NCBI GenBank assembly: GCA_012845835.1
Contig: JABAKD010000008.1
Coordinates: 5,688,775-5,752,774 of the forward strand
Origin: Undaria pinnatifida
Lineage: Eukaryota; Sar; Phaeophyceae; Laminariales; Alariaceae
Length of the DNA: 64,000 nt
Direction of reading: 5' to 3'
The notes beneath the pieces were generated by a model. That model made no database searches, was not told the DNA's origin, and saw only the letters and a program-made list of their open reading frames with translations. Position 1 is the stretch's first letter, and the number at the start of each line of letters is the position of its first letter. The position numbers and the translations under genes were made by a program. This document shows, one piece after another, positions 56,401 to 57,756 of the stretch.

Positions 56401-56637
56401 GCATCCGTCTTTTAGTGCCACACACCTGGTTGTTTTGGTCATACTCCGAGAGTATACCAAGCATTCCCTGCTAAACTTTCCCTTGATGCAAAGTTTTACT
56501 ACCAAGTATGTTTTATTAATTGCCGTATTTGCCCGCTCTGCTCTTTTTTGCGCGCCCAGGTGTTCGGGTCGAACTTGAGCCCCTTAGAACCGGACATGAC
56601 CGAAGCGATACTGGAGGCACTGCCGACCAAAAAATAG
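11530..56637 (+). CDS. GPX: Glutathione peroxidase (thiol peroxidase type), six exons, 258 aa
   Basis: Reduces hydroperoxides with thiol electrons. In plant and protist relatives the donor is usually thioredoxin; that is family knowledge, not visible here. Exons: 11530-11927, 46696-46798, 48958-49029, 52214-52290, 53691-53739 and 56560-56637. All introns are GT/AG, and phases (2,0,0,2,0) keep one frame to TAG at 56635. The catalytic tetrad is complete: Cys132 in NTASLCGLTPQ, Gln166 in FGGQE, Trp218 and Asn219 in WNF. The active site is TGT (Cys), not TGA (Sec). Residues 1 to about 92 are Ala/Arg/Ser-rich with no acidic residue before Glu61, like an organelle (probably mitochondrial) targeting peptide. 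I chose ATG 11530 because the frame upstream has only a TTG. Intron 1 is 34,768 bp and contains an antisense retrotransposon. Expression has not been shown. The exon order and phase fit make the gene model strong. Confidence 0.9.
11928..12936 (+). other. GPX intron 1, proximal part
   Basis: It begins with the donor GTGAGA. It holds unique-looking sequence without recognised exons and a T run at 12918-12934 next to the family B copy. Confidence 0.4.
12937..13388 (-). repeat. Family B repeat, near full copy
   Basis: Complete in reverse orientation from the CCGTCAGATTTATCCCC end through the C-rich run to the AGTGTATTTTAATT end. Confidence 0.75.
13675..13998 (+). repeat. SINE family A, full copy nested in family D
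   Basis: Head GCCCCGGTGGCGTACCAGG, box B GAGTTCGAATCCCC, full body and A-rich tail. It interrupts D after GTATACA. Confidence 0.85.
14121..14210 (+). mobile_element. Family E element nested in family D
   Basis: Near-consensus copy TTGACCCCTTGACAACTGG ... TCTAAAGGGGTTAAA with inverted ends. It splits the D motif GAGTTAAATCGACACACG at TTAA. Confidence 0.75.
14331..15149. other. No supported gene; fragment of family G
   Basis: 14400-14475 matches one unit of the ~95-bp array (TTGTTTTGGTCATACTCGGG). The rest is unassigned. Confidence 0.35.
15150..15897. mobile_element. Inverted-repeat element built on TCAGTCGAAAA
   Basis: The left end AGGCCATTTCTTATACAGTC and the inverted right end GACTGTGTAAGAAATGGCCT match over about 55 bp including AGTCGAAAACG. 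The motif CAGTCGAAAA recurs in both arms. The interior duplicates GTAGCTTTGGCGGCT. No transposase seen. Confidence 0.65.
15898..17130. other. No supported gene; degenerate family E at 16468-16563
   Basis: A 20-base C run lies at about 16290-16310. The region 16570-17115 is unassigned. Short duplicated GGTTATCCTCTGCTGGGG occurs near 16067. Confidence 0.3.
17131..17245 (+). repeat. Family B head fragment
   Basis: From TATAAAAATTAAATTACACTC to the CTTCATTAAA point, then directly followed by a SINE A. Confidence 0.65.
17246..17565 (-). repeat. SINE family A, full copy
   Basis: T-rich end, whole body and tRNA-like head (CGAACTCGCGAAACTGACCC ... ACCGGAGCGACCGG). Confidence 0.8.
17580..18345 (+). 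mobile_element. LINE (non-LTR retrotransposon) 3' fragment
   Basis: Shifting frames encode the C-terminal part of a LINE reverse transcriptase: TWSPKKPYYDRLRRVHRSML, IEAIVRKRRILFAGFVARMG, EERLPQMVMFGE, and EGWRKVAQKAGRWFQRVEEG. The pattern RKRR-x4-GHVARM-x-RLP is typical of this region in RTE/jockey-like elements. Frameshifts make it a dead copy. It ends in a G run and a shared 3' tail. Confidence 0.75.
18346..18950 (-). repeat. Shared tail, pyrimidine microsatellite and family C repeat
   Basis: 18346-18440 is the ~95-bp tail common to three loci. 18440-18620 is TTTC-rich. 18630-18950 is family C inverted (GACTCCCGATTTCACTTTTA, GGCATGAATTGCGTC). Confidence 0.65.
18969..19075 (+). repeat. Family B internal fragment
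   Basis: GGATATAGGTCGGCGACTCC through CAGGGTCAACAGGGTGATG and GCGCGGAAACTG. Confidence 0.65.
19076..21664. other. Unassigned region beside the retrotransposon 3' side
   Basis: 19280-19450 repeats CTCTATAGTGC-like words. 19740-19860 has inverted AACGTTCT motifs. From about 20030 the + strand is A/G-rich, unlike neighbours, and may be the element's long 3' non-coding part. No exon or LTR is assigned. Confidence 0.3.
21665..21910 (-). repeat. Degenerate ~42-bp tandem repeat, 3' side of the retrotransposon
   Basis: Five to six units share GTAGGTTGAAGGCTGACCATGA-like cores at roughly 21687, 21737, 21777, 21820 and 21861 (spacing about 40-50). Confidence 0.55.
21930..29045 (-). CDS. pol: Pol polyprotein with N-terminal NADAR domain
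   Basis: Replication polyprotein in frame with Gag. Residues are counted from a GTG at 28961 (2,343 residues). NADAR 289-440. Aspartic protease with DTGS 570-573. Reverse transcriptase about 900-1120 with FDL near 1017 and YLDD 1077-1080. RNase H with D1232, E1274, D1299 and D1342. Pro/Ser/Thr-rich linker about 1375-1590. Integrase zinc site H1707, H1713, C1743, C1746, and DDE triad D1776, D1838, E1874 (35 residues between the last two). Chromodomain-like about 2128-2183. Tudor-like about 2238-2305. The first ATG is codon 51, inside the low-complexity leader, so a Gag-Pol readthrough product is more likely than separate initiation. No internal stop or frameshift is seen. Confidence 0.9.
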   Translation of the reverse strand, partial: RAGGGATAASPPTALAAKTGSQDARVHHVRHDPLPPVPLRPPPTPARTPTTCSSTDPLVPVIALRCGREEAKTSSPTGMLHSTPFRDAQRYLPTIAEIPDIANLGEVSTITTTSGSGSHETAVSSTGPSPPEPASTPDWPLLTRSSQDVRPLSGNVGPANDGFPLAATVLTAPLSLSSRDSPVVQMEDSRSQSTRTCSEHPAPSSSPASRIAWTRATGSACSSEYSPALQTPEDRTFQGIPAQRARHRVDPPGTSALPSNSPANSGVQVSAARSDLTLPPTTPHGDFTNDRRHPPLQHPSDDSPSPAHDTADTPDSFHFFWNSSSVFSQWYLCDIEYESVTYNCAEQMMMAQKAALFGDTATELLIRTTPDPADQKSLGRTVSGFDQECWERHRYDIVLNTNFCKFSQNPDLQHALEATGEKHIAEASPYDLVWGIGYRADHPFACERARWRGRNLLGRVLMDVRERLRSSLHATSALAPCSAEPTPTTTDASRVFPTADGIHETSPPPLRQTPSTPLGLLLPPSTPDALPSSHFAQVSAVDGATNLYPATTAPTIPEHGPCLTSGILTVDDASFTTEVLVHSGPTAAKRCKLVALLDTGSPQSFITTAAVEQLKASRSATDECERRNSPRSWGGFGTSTPLSTSVSIRLSIQFKHHQTPTAALAVWACVVPAGTMQHPILLGRDSWMRFERRSYTTLPRQPQLPHQPPQPTLGELSLHHHDTNRASAFIPDDRYTDDVYHLRFAGTKVISLSSSPKLIKVNLVRQSGAPAFTGQYMVNMLPREDLLTDKEIFVSDGHQTIPLSGSTDLEPGDLLGTSLSPLVQVPLATLGHPSLDPPAPPPTPGVHALHDNIPVASENPPPANPHDPPTAPCPQLLARLDTDQRTSFLNLWDRLPPHLRDIIFDLHGSGWSPSVIDSLGDVLCEFPDVFSTSKTDFGSCSLMPFKITVPPDSEPVTSRPYRINPILAKKADAVLDQYLAAGLIQHSTSPYSSPMVAIPKKDGGVRITINYKKLNAISSLGQLPIPRVDEVLDSLGKGRIFSLFDLVSSFHQITIDKDTIPLTAFCTPDRLFEWLVMPQGSSASPGWFVKVINEVIKGLERVAAYLDDIIVFDPDPTDHVANIRALFGRLRKHRLKLSPSKAKIGATTADFLGHTISAGGYSPNSEKVAALTKMPMPTDRKQVRSLLGGINYYGKFLPNLSRRLRPINALLKQGATFDFTPAMEATIRAILHELTEPPILVYPDWDAVADDSRPFRLYCDASIDGFGATLEQEQLDGSVRPIIYISRATLDSERSWTPLDLEAGSIVWAIKRLRGHLWSTRFEIYSDHKALENIAKVGEHNARVRRWLEFLSAYNYTLKYRKGTANGNADFLSRLPQPATDADRTGRNRLTGPDTVGIYLIRPCGFAPNEPPTPGIGLGGLVSPPSRPIPTIQPLPFTADDYTDFRLLGPRMEHHGIPNNFVGPISTRDSTARPLVSSENAAVNTGAPPGSASRPPVVSPLSTIGATEPPPSGLISSRTRHRAAAAAGNPRPTADYGFGRRPKPTVSRRSTSTRRPHTPPAGAQPRLPPTTTPPAAVPTPPASPAPTAPRPVPPSTTSPTSPSTPPLLLPEPVVDLNIDPHLLARVERYTYRDWAREQRAEPVCYAAIRFLSLDSPSPPPADLLDSIPSAQRPLLSDVLALAAKGRLHRTDDETALLVQRPPTSQPGNSLPPPAPYPPRIYVPMLMRPWVLNTCHADTSLHLGVTRTVRMLARFYWWIGMDVSARWWIRRCLHCQARKTSRHTIRWPTLSLPLPNGPGITVSVDYFGPLPLTPRGNVHILLFTDRFSRRADMFAVSAENFTAAGTADILLNEYIPLWGCPVTLLSDNGQQFTSKLATIVYDRVGIRKVNTSAYHPCTNGGVERVNHVLAQMLSMVGNEKQTDWDVLLPHVSAAYNNSVNAATGLAPNEIHIGRLPRLPLSVFEPENIGGHQSLDRDHLVYINLATDRQQRAYSLVRELHRLTVSRLQRRNAPIMAALLASPPFSVGGWAWVYNSASTIRQGAKKGTDATVLKTKLSLNWNGPFKILAVGPTAASDTPDNRPLQDKLLFLDLPSDLPGRDSKPRVSVKRCKPCHNPDDTSDIPKHLPADLTTYVLTASAAKSPPYHVTLDDVTPPPERLEVEQITGHQLVRGRGGVIAVLYETHWTGLLSPSWERELDLQHFRRHILLYWSGRPTQHRQTNRLYRQMRIGAAHRELSRSQGQLFLAPGYTLVPRDLWLRNFRNSTLPSGAHVWYKARDGLWWLGKIAHRAPPDASSRPPPDPSPGSSYIIRFLDDPGPIKIDLQPARYTTARNAISGSWCLQRHGHGSLSRGVLRNSDASRGAPTVPTPPIG
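22047..22250 (-). other. Tudor/SH3-like module at Pol C-terminus
   Basis: Residues about 2238-2305 read LPSGAHVWYKARDGLWWLGK, then a Pro/Ser loop, then SYIIRFLDDPGPIKIDL. The W-K-x-x-DG-x-WW-GK pattern followed by a beta strand and an acidic turn resembles Tudor-type barrels that bind methylated histones. The assignment is from pattern only. Confidence 0.4.
22413..22580 (-). other. Chromodomain-like module at Pol C-terminus
   Basis: Residues about 2128-2183: LEVEQITGHQLVRGRGG, then a segment containing ETHWTG and SPSWERELDL, ending HILLYW. This follows the chromodomain pattern (ExIxxHR, then VxWxGY, then WE). The aromatic cage is imperfect (HWTGL in place of KWKGY). Chromodomains after integrase are known in chromoviruses and direct integration to marked chromatin. 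Confidence 0.6.
27642..28097 (-). other. YbiA/NADAR domain inside Pol
   Basis: Residues 289-440 show the family's conserved blocks in order: FHFFWNSSSVFSQWY, VTYNCAEQMMMAQKA, the segment DQKSLGRTVSGFD, ECWERHRYDIV, FCKFSQNPDL, IAEASPYDLVWGIG, and ARWRGRNLLGRVLMDVRERL. Length (~150 aa) matches free-standing NADAR proteins, and no block is missing. NADAR (formerly DUF1768, E. coli YbiA) was predicted to act on NAD/ADP-ribose compounds, and some members remove ADP-ribose from modified guanine. Activity here is inference. Pro/Ser-rich linkers on both sides suggest an independently folded insert. Confidence 0.9.
29046..29048 (-). promoter_or_regulatory. Single in-frame TGA between gag and pol (candidate readthrough stop)
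   Basis: Gag ends ...PGTFRTN-TGA. The next 28 codons, starting AGA GCC GGT, are open in the same frame and run into the GTG at 28961. The two frames differ by exactly 944 codons. Programmed stop readthrough is known in some retroelements. The context AAC-TGA-AGA is not a strong classical readthrough context, so a recent point mutation in a once fused Gag-Pol frame is the alternative. Confidence 0.6.
29046..31757 (-). CDS. gag: Gag polyprotein of the gypsy-type element
   Basis: Structural protein expected to form the particle and bind element RNA. From the first ATG (31757) it is 903 residues; the frame is open up to a stop at 31863-31865. Positions below count from a GTG at 31793. The N-terminal ~350 residues are Pro/Ser/Thr-rich. 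A globular, probably capsid-like region spans about residues 400-650. A CCHC zinc knuckle (CLNCNGTDHSMKTC, C-x2-C-x4-H-x4-C) lies near residues 723-736. An Asn/Arg/His-rich tail with repeats such as GRSHDN is likely RNA-binding. It ends at TGA 29048-29046, beyond which the same frame stays open into Pol. Confidence 0.88.
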   Translation of the reverse strand: MAERYASDTNMAGAHTPDSPSSREERYTARTARANMDDIPNVESILGDLTPHAATPGPPPPRAGTSGAGREPTVKPETTSQDSASPTSDPGNTQGHRAVFRERRAALQAHHEQLVLQLKESAELLLRLPPSPTLSTNPFSPSYTATGATAATPFQPQPLPSPTQPSVPVSLRAQPLRVAPTHAPAETLGATTFQLPPPAQPVTTTYQVPPPAQPLPSPTPLASSRPTVLPREAIDWDFCDATLRCMQRTRGAAFSDVSSAAHRLWGLFAPDSDPSVAFVQARAATTSASDELIRATNTLVLALRHFHNNAGRGYVWNQTEYHPDAPARPTPPPTTTAPTATTPPQPTTNAPTPATVPTPPTRTTPSRSGPMTDDEHHAVTRQYDVVDMRKLTPLVRLPFPANSDAAVYLGMFLASVKLAMREILTICDESGKQSFDTPPWVKGWHRTLHKCFRKALGYPQVMASPLTRLIDDFFVQVVQELGIDGTGPSAFRKLLQLLTNHFDDGDQGRAFQQLHSFGVPSSTDFSTFLRAFKERVSLAQGTEKIFKPSDAMVVEIVRGVTSSQYPSLMPTLYPGRLMTTSQPFATVADMWSAFEVLATNKTPAINGQGFHATSSGGHITYSSSPPPPAQHTNTRGPGTRAMGSASNPLIMNVTDADRDPFCEDESDWRLRHYEEVYMVTTTFSTQDPPLLTPLLTSSARAQALRAHGGHCLNCNGTDHSMKTCPQDFINISGILNPALGQLNDGGHAYRQWQQRMRSYRRGQYEHNVDRNSNRYAHRNDNRGGTYHNNNRGANNNNNRYNHDHSNQHRGNNGRSNNRRHNNGRSHDNGRSHDNSRSHDNGNRQSQGQQFQHRRAATASQSTAMTVHDPATYVPPAAAPPNMRIGNNNATNPNQRQPGTFRTN
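31866..32225 (-). other. Retrotransposon 5' leader region
   Basis: Non-coding on the minus strand upstream of gag. No LTR end or primer-binding site recognised. Confidence 0.3.
32226..33595 (-). repeat. Irregular repeats of GAGCAGCATAGAGCCTG
   Basis: About thirteen copies of GCAGCATAG-like motifs, often followed by CCTG and then AAACTGG, at irregular 60-160 base spacing (for example 32694, 32936, 33148, 33223, 33293, 33580). They occupy the 5' side of the retrotransposon. Confidence 0.5.
33596..34629. other. Unassigned, with diverged family E at 34113-34215
   Basis: The E core GTAATTTGTCCCCGAAGACGG is present with CCTTTAGAGCCCCCGA. No gene recognised. Confidence 0.4.
34630..35060 (-). repeat. 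Family D retroposon, full copy
   Basis: Begins with T run and ATCCTCCGGCGGATAGGG, contains GTCGACCCGGCCTGTCCCC, and ends at CCATTCGGGCGTTGGTCCTC. Collinear with the + copy at 51178. Confidence 0.8.
35310..36050 (+). repeat. (TTG/CTG)n, family C, (GAAAGC)n and shared tail
   Basis: 35310-35450 trinucleotide run. 35450-35770 family C (ACTCGCATAGTCAAGTCCGT ... CGTCAGACTCAAGTCA). 35785-35900 GAAAGC/GAAAAG microsatellite. 35905-36020 the shared tail with AGGGACTGACTAAATACGGC. Confidence 0.65.
36195..36490. repeat. CGGGA-type short tandem repeats
   Basis: Dense array of GGGACGGGA and TCGGGAAC units. A related array is at 45140-45660. Confidence 0.7.
36621..36836 (-). repeat. SINE family A, head-truncated
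   Basis: Body from TTTTTTGCACGCTCACTTC to GTGCACAAGAAAAAA. The tRNA-like head is absent. Confidence 0.75.
36965..37215. repeat. Family B head (-) joined to family C 5' part (+)
   Basis: 36965-37042 is CAGCTTGCAAAGATGAGTTT ... TGTATTTTTATTTTT. 37043-37210 is AACTCGCATAATCAAGTCCG through CATGCCTCCGCCAGAC. Confidence 0.65.
38594..38684 (+). mobile_element. Family E element inside F
   Basis: TGACCCTTTTTTCAACTGG ... CTCTAAAGGGGTTAAA, with core GGGGACAAGATTACTTGG. Confidence 0.7.
39108..39197 (+). mobile_element. Family E element inside F hairpin array
   Basis: GTTAACCCCTTTACAACTGG ... CCCTAAAGGGGTCAA. It interrupts an array unit after AAGTTCC. Confidence 0.75.
39462..39890 (+). repeat. Family B repeat, near full copy
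   Basis: TATTATAAAAATAAAAATAC head through G13 run to CTATAAATCCTTCAAGGGGA. Confidence 0.75.
40012..40600 (+). repeat. Family C, (GGAAA)n and family D 3' end
   Basis: C body at 40012-40345, purine microsatellite 40345-40490, then CGACACACGACGCGTATGAA ... GGAGGATTAAAAAAAA, the D 3' end. Confidence 0.7.
40601..41935 (-). mobile_element. LINE 3' fragment split by a SINE A
   Basis: Reading the minus strand: QTIEFVYLGGAITADRELCI, LKVRLLKAEVIETLHYGCTT, WSPKKPDYGRLRRVHHSMLL, then the SINE, then IEAIVRKRRILFAGFVARMG and RLPQRVMFGELVGG. It extends further 5' than the copy at 17580. Frameshifted and dead. The 3' tail at 40601-40740 is the shared one. Confidence 0.8.
41236..41552 (+). repeat. SINE family A with target-site duplication
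   Basis: Full copy with A-rich tail. Flanked by GTACGATAGTGTGTA (41218) and GTACGATAGGGTGTG (about 41556), one mismatch, as expected of LINE-mediated insertion. Confidence 0.85.
41910..42323 (+). repeat. Family B repeat
   Basis: Begins GTATTATAAGAACAAAAATA, ends CTGTGCGCGGAAACTATAGA, abutting the left arm of the fold-back. Confidence 0.7.
42563..43015 (+). repeat. Family B repeat inserted in the fold-back left arm
   Basis: TATTATAAAAAATGAAAATA ... GGGATAAATCTGACGGTTTTG with a G18-like run. Confidence 0.75.
43480..44025 (-). repeat. Tandem ~255-bp C-rich units of family B extension
   Basis: Two units (43480-43735, 43736-43990) share AGAGTAAT, TCACCTCATTAC, GTAGCTCCA, CACCTAGCAC and CGACCTAAAGCG. 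Then B sequence (CTCACCGGTTGTACGACTTA) in reverse. Confidence 0.6.
44386..45139. other. No supported gene
   Basis: G and C runs (44610-44620, 44932-44950) and unassigned sequence. Confidence 0.3.
45140..45660. repeat. GGGACGGGAA and CCCGACCCGTT arrays
   Basis: The first half is in CGGGA orientation. Then four perfect CCCGTTCCCGA units at 45358-45402 and GACCCG-rich sequence to 45660, making the block partly self-complementary. Confidence 0.7.
46118..46436 (+). repeat. SINE family A, full copy
   Basis: Head GCCCCAGTGGCGTGTCGGG, full body, 20-base A tail. It lies just upstream of GPX exon 2. Confidence 0.85.
46696..46798 (+). CDS. GPX: GPX exon 2: resolves CGLTPQ and carries catalytic Gln
   Basis: The acceptor is GGCAG at 46691-46695. 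The first base completes Gly133, then the exon encodes LTPQLKELELVHQRF through GVPSNDFGGQE. The junction restores the family motif CGLTPQ. The exon ends after GAG, before GTGAGT. SNDFGGQE is the form common in bacterial and plant-type GPX. Confidence 0.92.
47383..47460 (-). repeat. tRNA-like remnant
   Basis: Minus strand TGGTGGCTCGTATGGTTGC (box A-like) and AGGTTCGAATCCCTCC (box B). The anticodon arm does not pair as in a functional tRNA. Confidence 0.35.
47540..47861. mobile_element. 322-bp miniature inverted-repeat element
   Basis: Perfect 17-bp ends AGAGCTGTGAGTCGGCA and TGCCGACTCACAGCTCT. The interior repeats GTCGG/CCGAC motifs. No coding capacity. Confidence 0.75.
48600..48765 (+). repeat. 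Family D, 3' part
   Basis: CTACGATGGGACCCGAAGGG through AAAGCTTTATTTTTCCCCAT and an A23 tail. Confidence 0.75.
48958..49029 (+). CDS. GPX: GPX exon 3
   Basis: This 24-codon phase-0 exon runs from PWEEEKIKEFYKKDFG to VTFPLTSK. The acceptor is TGTTCAG and the donor AAG then GTGAGA. It continues FGGQE-P from exon 2. Its last ~25 bases and donor are repeated three more times downstream (see the repeat at 49005-49400). Confidence 0.92.
49005..49400 (+). repeat. Tandem repeat of the GPX exon 3 end and donor
   Basis: The real exon end (GTTCCCCCTCACGTCGAAG then GTGAG) is followed by copies at about 49119, 49223 and 49317 (spacing 108, 104, 94). Two keep an intact AAG-GTGAG donor. Units also share CTCTAGCGGCGTTATG and CAGTAAGT. 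Confidence 0.8.
50150..50610. repeat. Two ~245-bp tandem units in GPX intron 3
   Basis: Shared blocks: TAGGGTGTGTTTT, ACAAATG(A/G)CA, AGACCCAACCCTA, GCAGGCT, ACACACGA and CGCGC(A/G)GCTTTC. Confidence 0.6.
50797..50975 (+). repeat. Two ~90-bp tandem units with (GGGC)n
   Basis: CAATTCGTTTCCAGAGTGTT ... GTGACCGCGAGGGCGGGCGG ... AGCAGCCTCTGCTT twice. Confidence 0.8.
51178..51606 (+). repeat. Family D retroposon, intact reference copy
   Basis: Starts at GACCGAGGACCAACGCCCGA and ends AAGCTTTATT-like sequence, CTGCCGGAGGAT and an A tail. ~425 bp, no protein frame. Confidence 0.8.
52214..52290 (+). CDS. GPX: GPX exon 4
   Basis: It encodes TAVVGPEAHPLYKAVVEEFG and then ADVEP, plus two bases of Gln217. 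The acceptor is CGCCACAG and the donor CA then GTGAGT. It corresponds to the family's GPxAHPLYK segment before the WNF motif. Confidence 0.92.
52505..52690 (-). repeat. Family D, 3' part inverted, in GPX intron 4
   Basis: T run, ATCCTCCGGCGGATGGGGAA through GGTCCCATTGTAGGTATAGC. Confidence 0.75.
53691..53739 (+). CDS. GPX: GPX exon 5: catalytic Trp-Asn
   Basis: One base completes Gln217, then WNFHKLLVGTDGSLAG. W218 and N219 complete the catalytic tetrad. The acceptor is CCGCAG, preceded by a long C run (53646-53673). The donor is GGA then GTAAGT. Confidence 0.92.
53863..54161 (+). repeat. SINE family A, full copy in GPX intron 5
   Basis: Head CGCCCCGGTGGCGTATCAGG, box B GAGTTCGATCCCC, full body, short A tail. 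Confidence 0.85.
54165..54560 (+). repeat. Family G ~95-bp tandem array
   Basis: Four units with AGCACACCCTTGCAAAG, CACACGTGGTTG, TTTTGGTCATACTC and GTGTACCC, ending where the LINE-tail fragment begins. Confidence 0.8.
54561..54617 (+). repeat. LINE 3' tail fragment at gap edge
   Basis: AAAGGCCGCGGCAGCGCCAT and GCGGCCGGGGAGAGG match 18150-18200, followed by a G run into N. Confidence 0.65.
54618..55117. other. Assembly gap (500 N)
   Basis: Exactly 500 N, probably a placeholder length, flanked by a G run and CT/CCTGC microsatellite. Confidence 0.95.
55118..56030 (-). repeat. CT, CCTGC, CCTTC, CCATT microsatellites and family C
   Basis: Ordered blocks: CTCTC, CCTGC (about 55185-55305), CCTTC (to 55490), CCATT (to 55690), CCTTT (to 55730), then family C inverted to 56030. 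Confidence 0.85.
56075..56480 (+). repeat. Family G array, second block
   Basis: Four diverged units with TGCTAA(A/G)CACACCCTTGC and GGTTGTTTTGGTCATACTC-like cores, just before GPX exon 6. Confidence 0.75.
56560..56637 (+). CDS. GPX: GPX exon 6 and stop
   Basis: It encodes VFGSNLSPLEPDMTEAILEA and then LPTKK, stop TAG at 56635-56637. The acceptor is CGCGCCCAG. It corresponds to the C-terminal helix of GPX. Confidence 0.88.
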   Translation: MFGSNLSPLEPDMTEAILEALPTKK

Positions 56638-57756
56638 CCCACATTGATGACAGGCAAAGGCGCAGGGGCGCGGGGAGGGGCGGGGGCGGGGCCGAATCGC
56701 AGCGCTTGCTTCGCAGCGTAAGGAGCTAGCTGTACGGCACGCGCCCGGCATGGTGGCGCTTGTGTGCCGCTAAAAGCAAGCTTTTCCTGCACTTAGTCGC
56801 TTGATAGTGTTCACATTCTCCCTTTTTATTTTTTTGTTGTTGCTGTACATGGGGTCTCCAAGCTTGAGGGCGTGTGCGAGTTAGCAACATTTGAATGGAA
56901 AAAAATAGACGAGCAGTGATAGAGGAAGGCGTGTTCGAGTCATGAGTCATCCCCACGGTGACACGGCTGCAGTTTTTGGGGCAATCGTTAATGACCGATA
57001 TGACACCGATATGACACCGATATGACACCGATATGACCGATGTGACCGCTTGAGGTCCTCGAGTGTGGAACTACCGTTTTGAAAGCATGATGTTTTTACT
57101 CGTCTAGTACAATGGTTGATTTTTAGGACTAGCGCATAGAAATGTCGGCCGGGTTGCGCGAACGAATGCCTTCGAAGGTCATGTCTCGGGTGATGATGAT
57201 GATAATGATGATGAGATATTCAGCTATAAAGAGCTCCTCCTGGTAGCTCAGAAAATTCTTAGAATCTGCTGCACCCCTCTCCAAGCGTGGGTTGACTCAT
57301 ACTTCGGAAGGGAGGGACGGAGAAGGGAAGGCACCTGGGTAACCGCGGCTTGTCCAGAAGGCCGAGTTGAGTGTAAAAATATTGTCGAGTTGACCTGGAA
57401 AGGGTAACTGATTAGAAAAAAAAAAAGTTTGAAGCAAACAGGATACGACGAGGCGTAGGAATGAGGCTGATGAGATGACCGTACTACTTGATGCGAAGCG
57501 TGCGCATCATCCAGATAGATTGAAAAGGGCAAGCGAGCTTAGTAGTGTTGCTTGAGAGGAAGGAAAACTCTTGCCCTTTTTCAAATGTGTGGAGGAACGG
57601 GCAACTACTTTCATGGAGCGCGTGCTTTCATGGAGCGCGATTTTATTTTCATTTTTCACTGAAATTTTGAGTTCAAGAGTGTTGCTGCCCGAAAACGCGA
57701 GTGCAGTAGACTAGTGATAACAGGGGGTTACAAAACGCCCCCCTACTCGGTCGGTG
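56638..57756. other. Intergenic space between convergent genes
   Basis: Holds SINE A fragments (about 56870-56930, 57310-57360) and a short tandem run of CGATATGACAC at 56995-57045. Both 3' UTRs should lie here. Confidence 0.45.
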
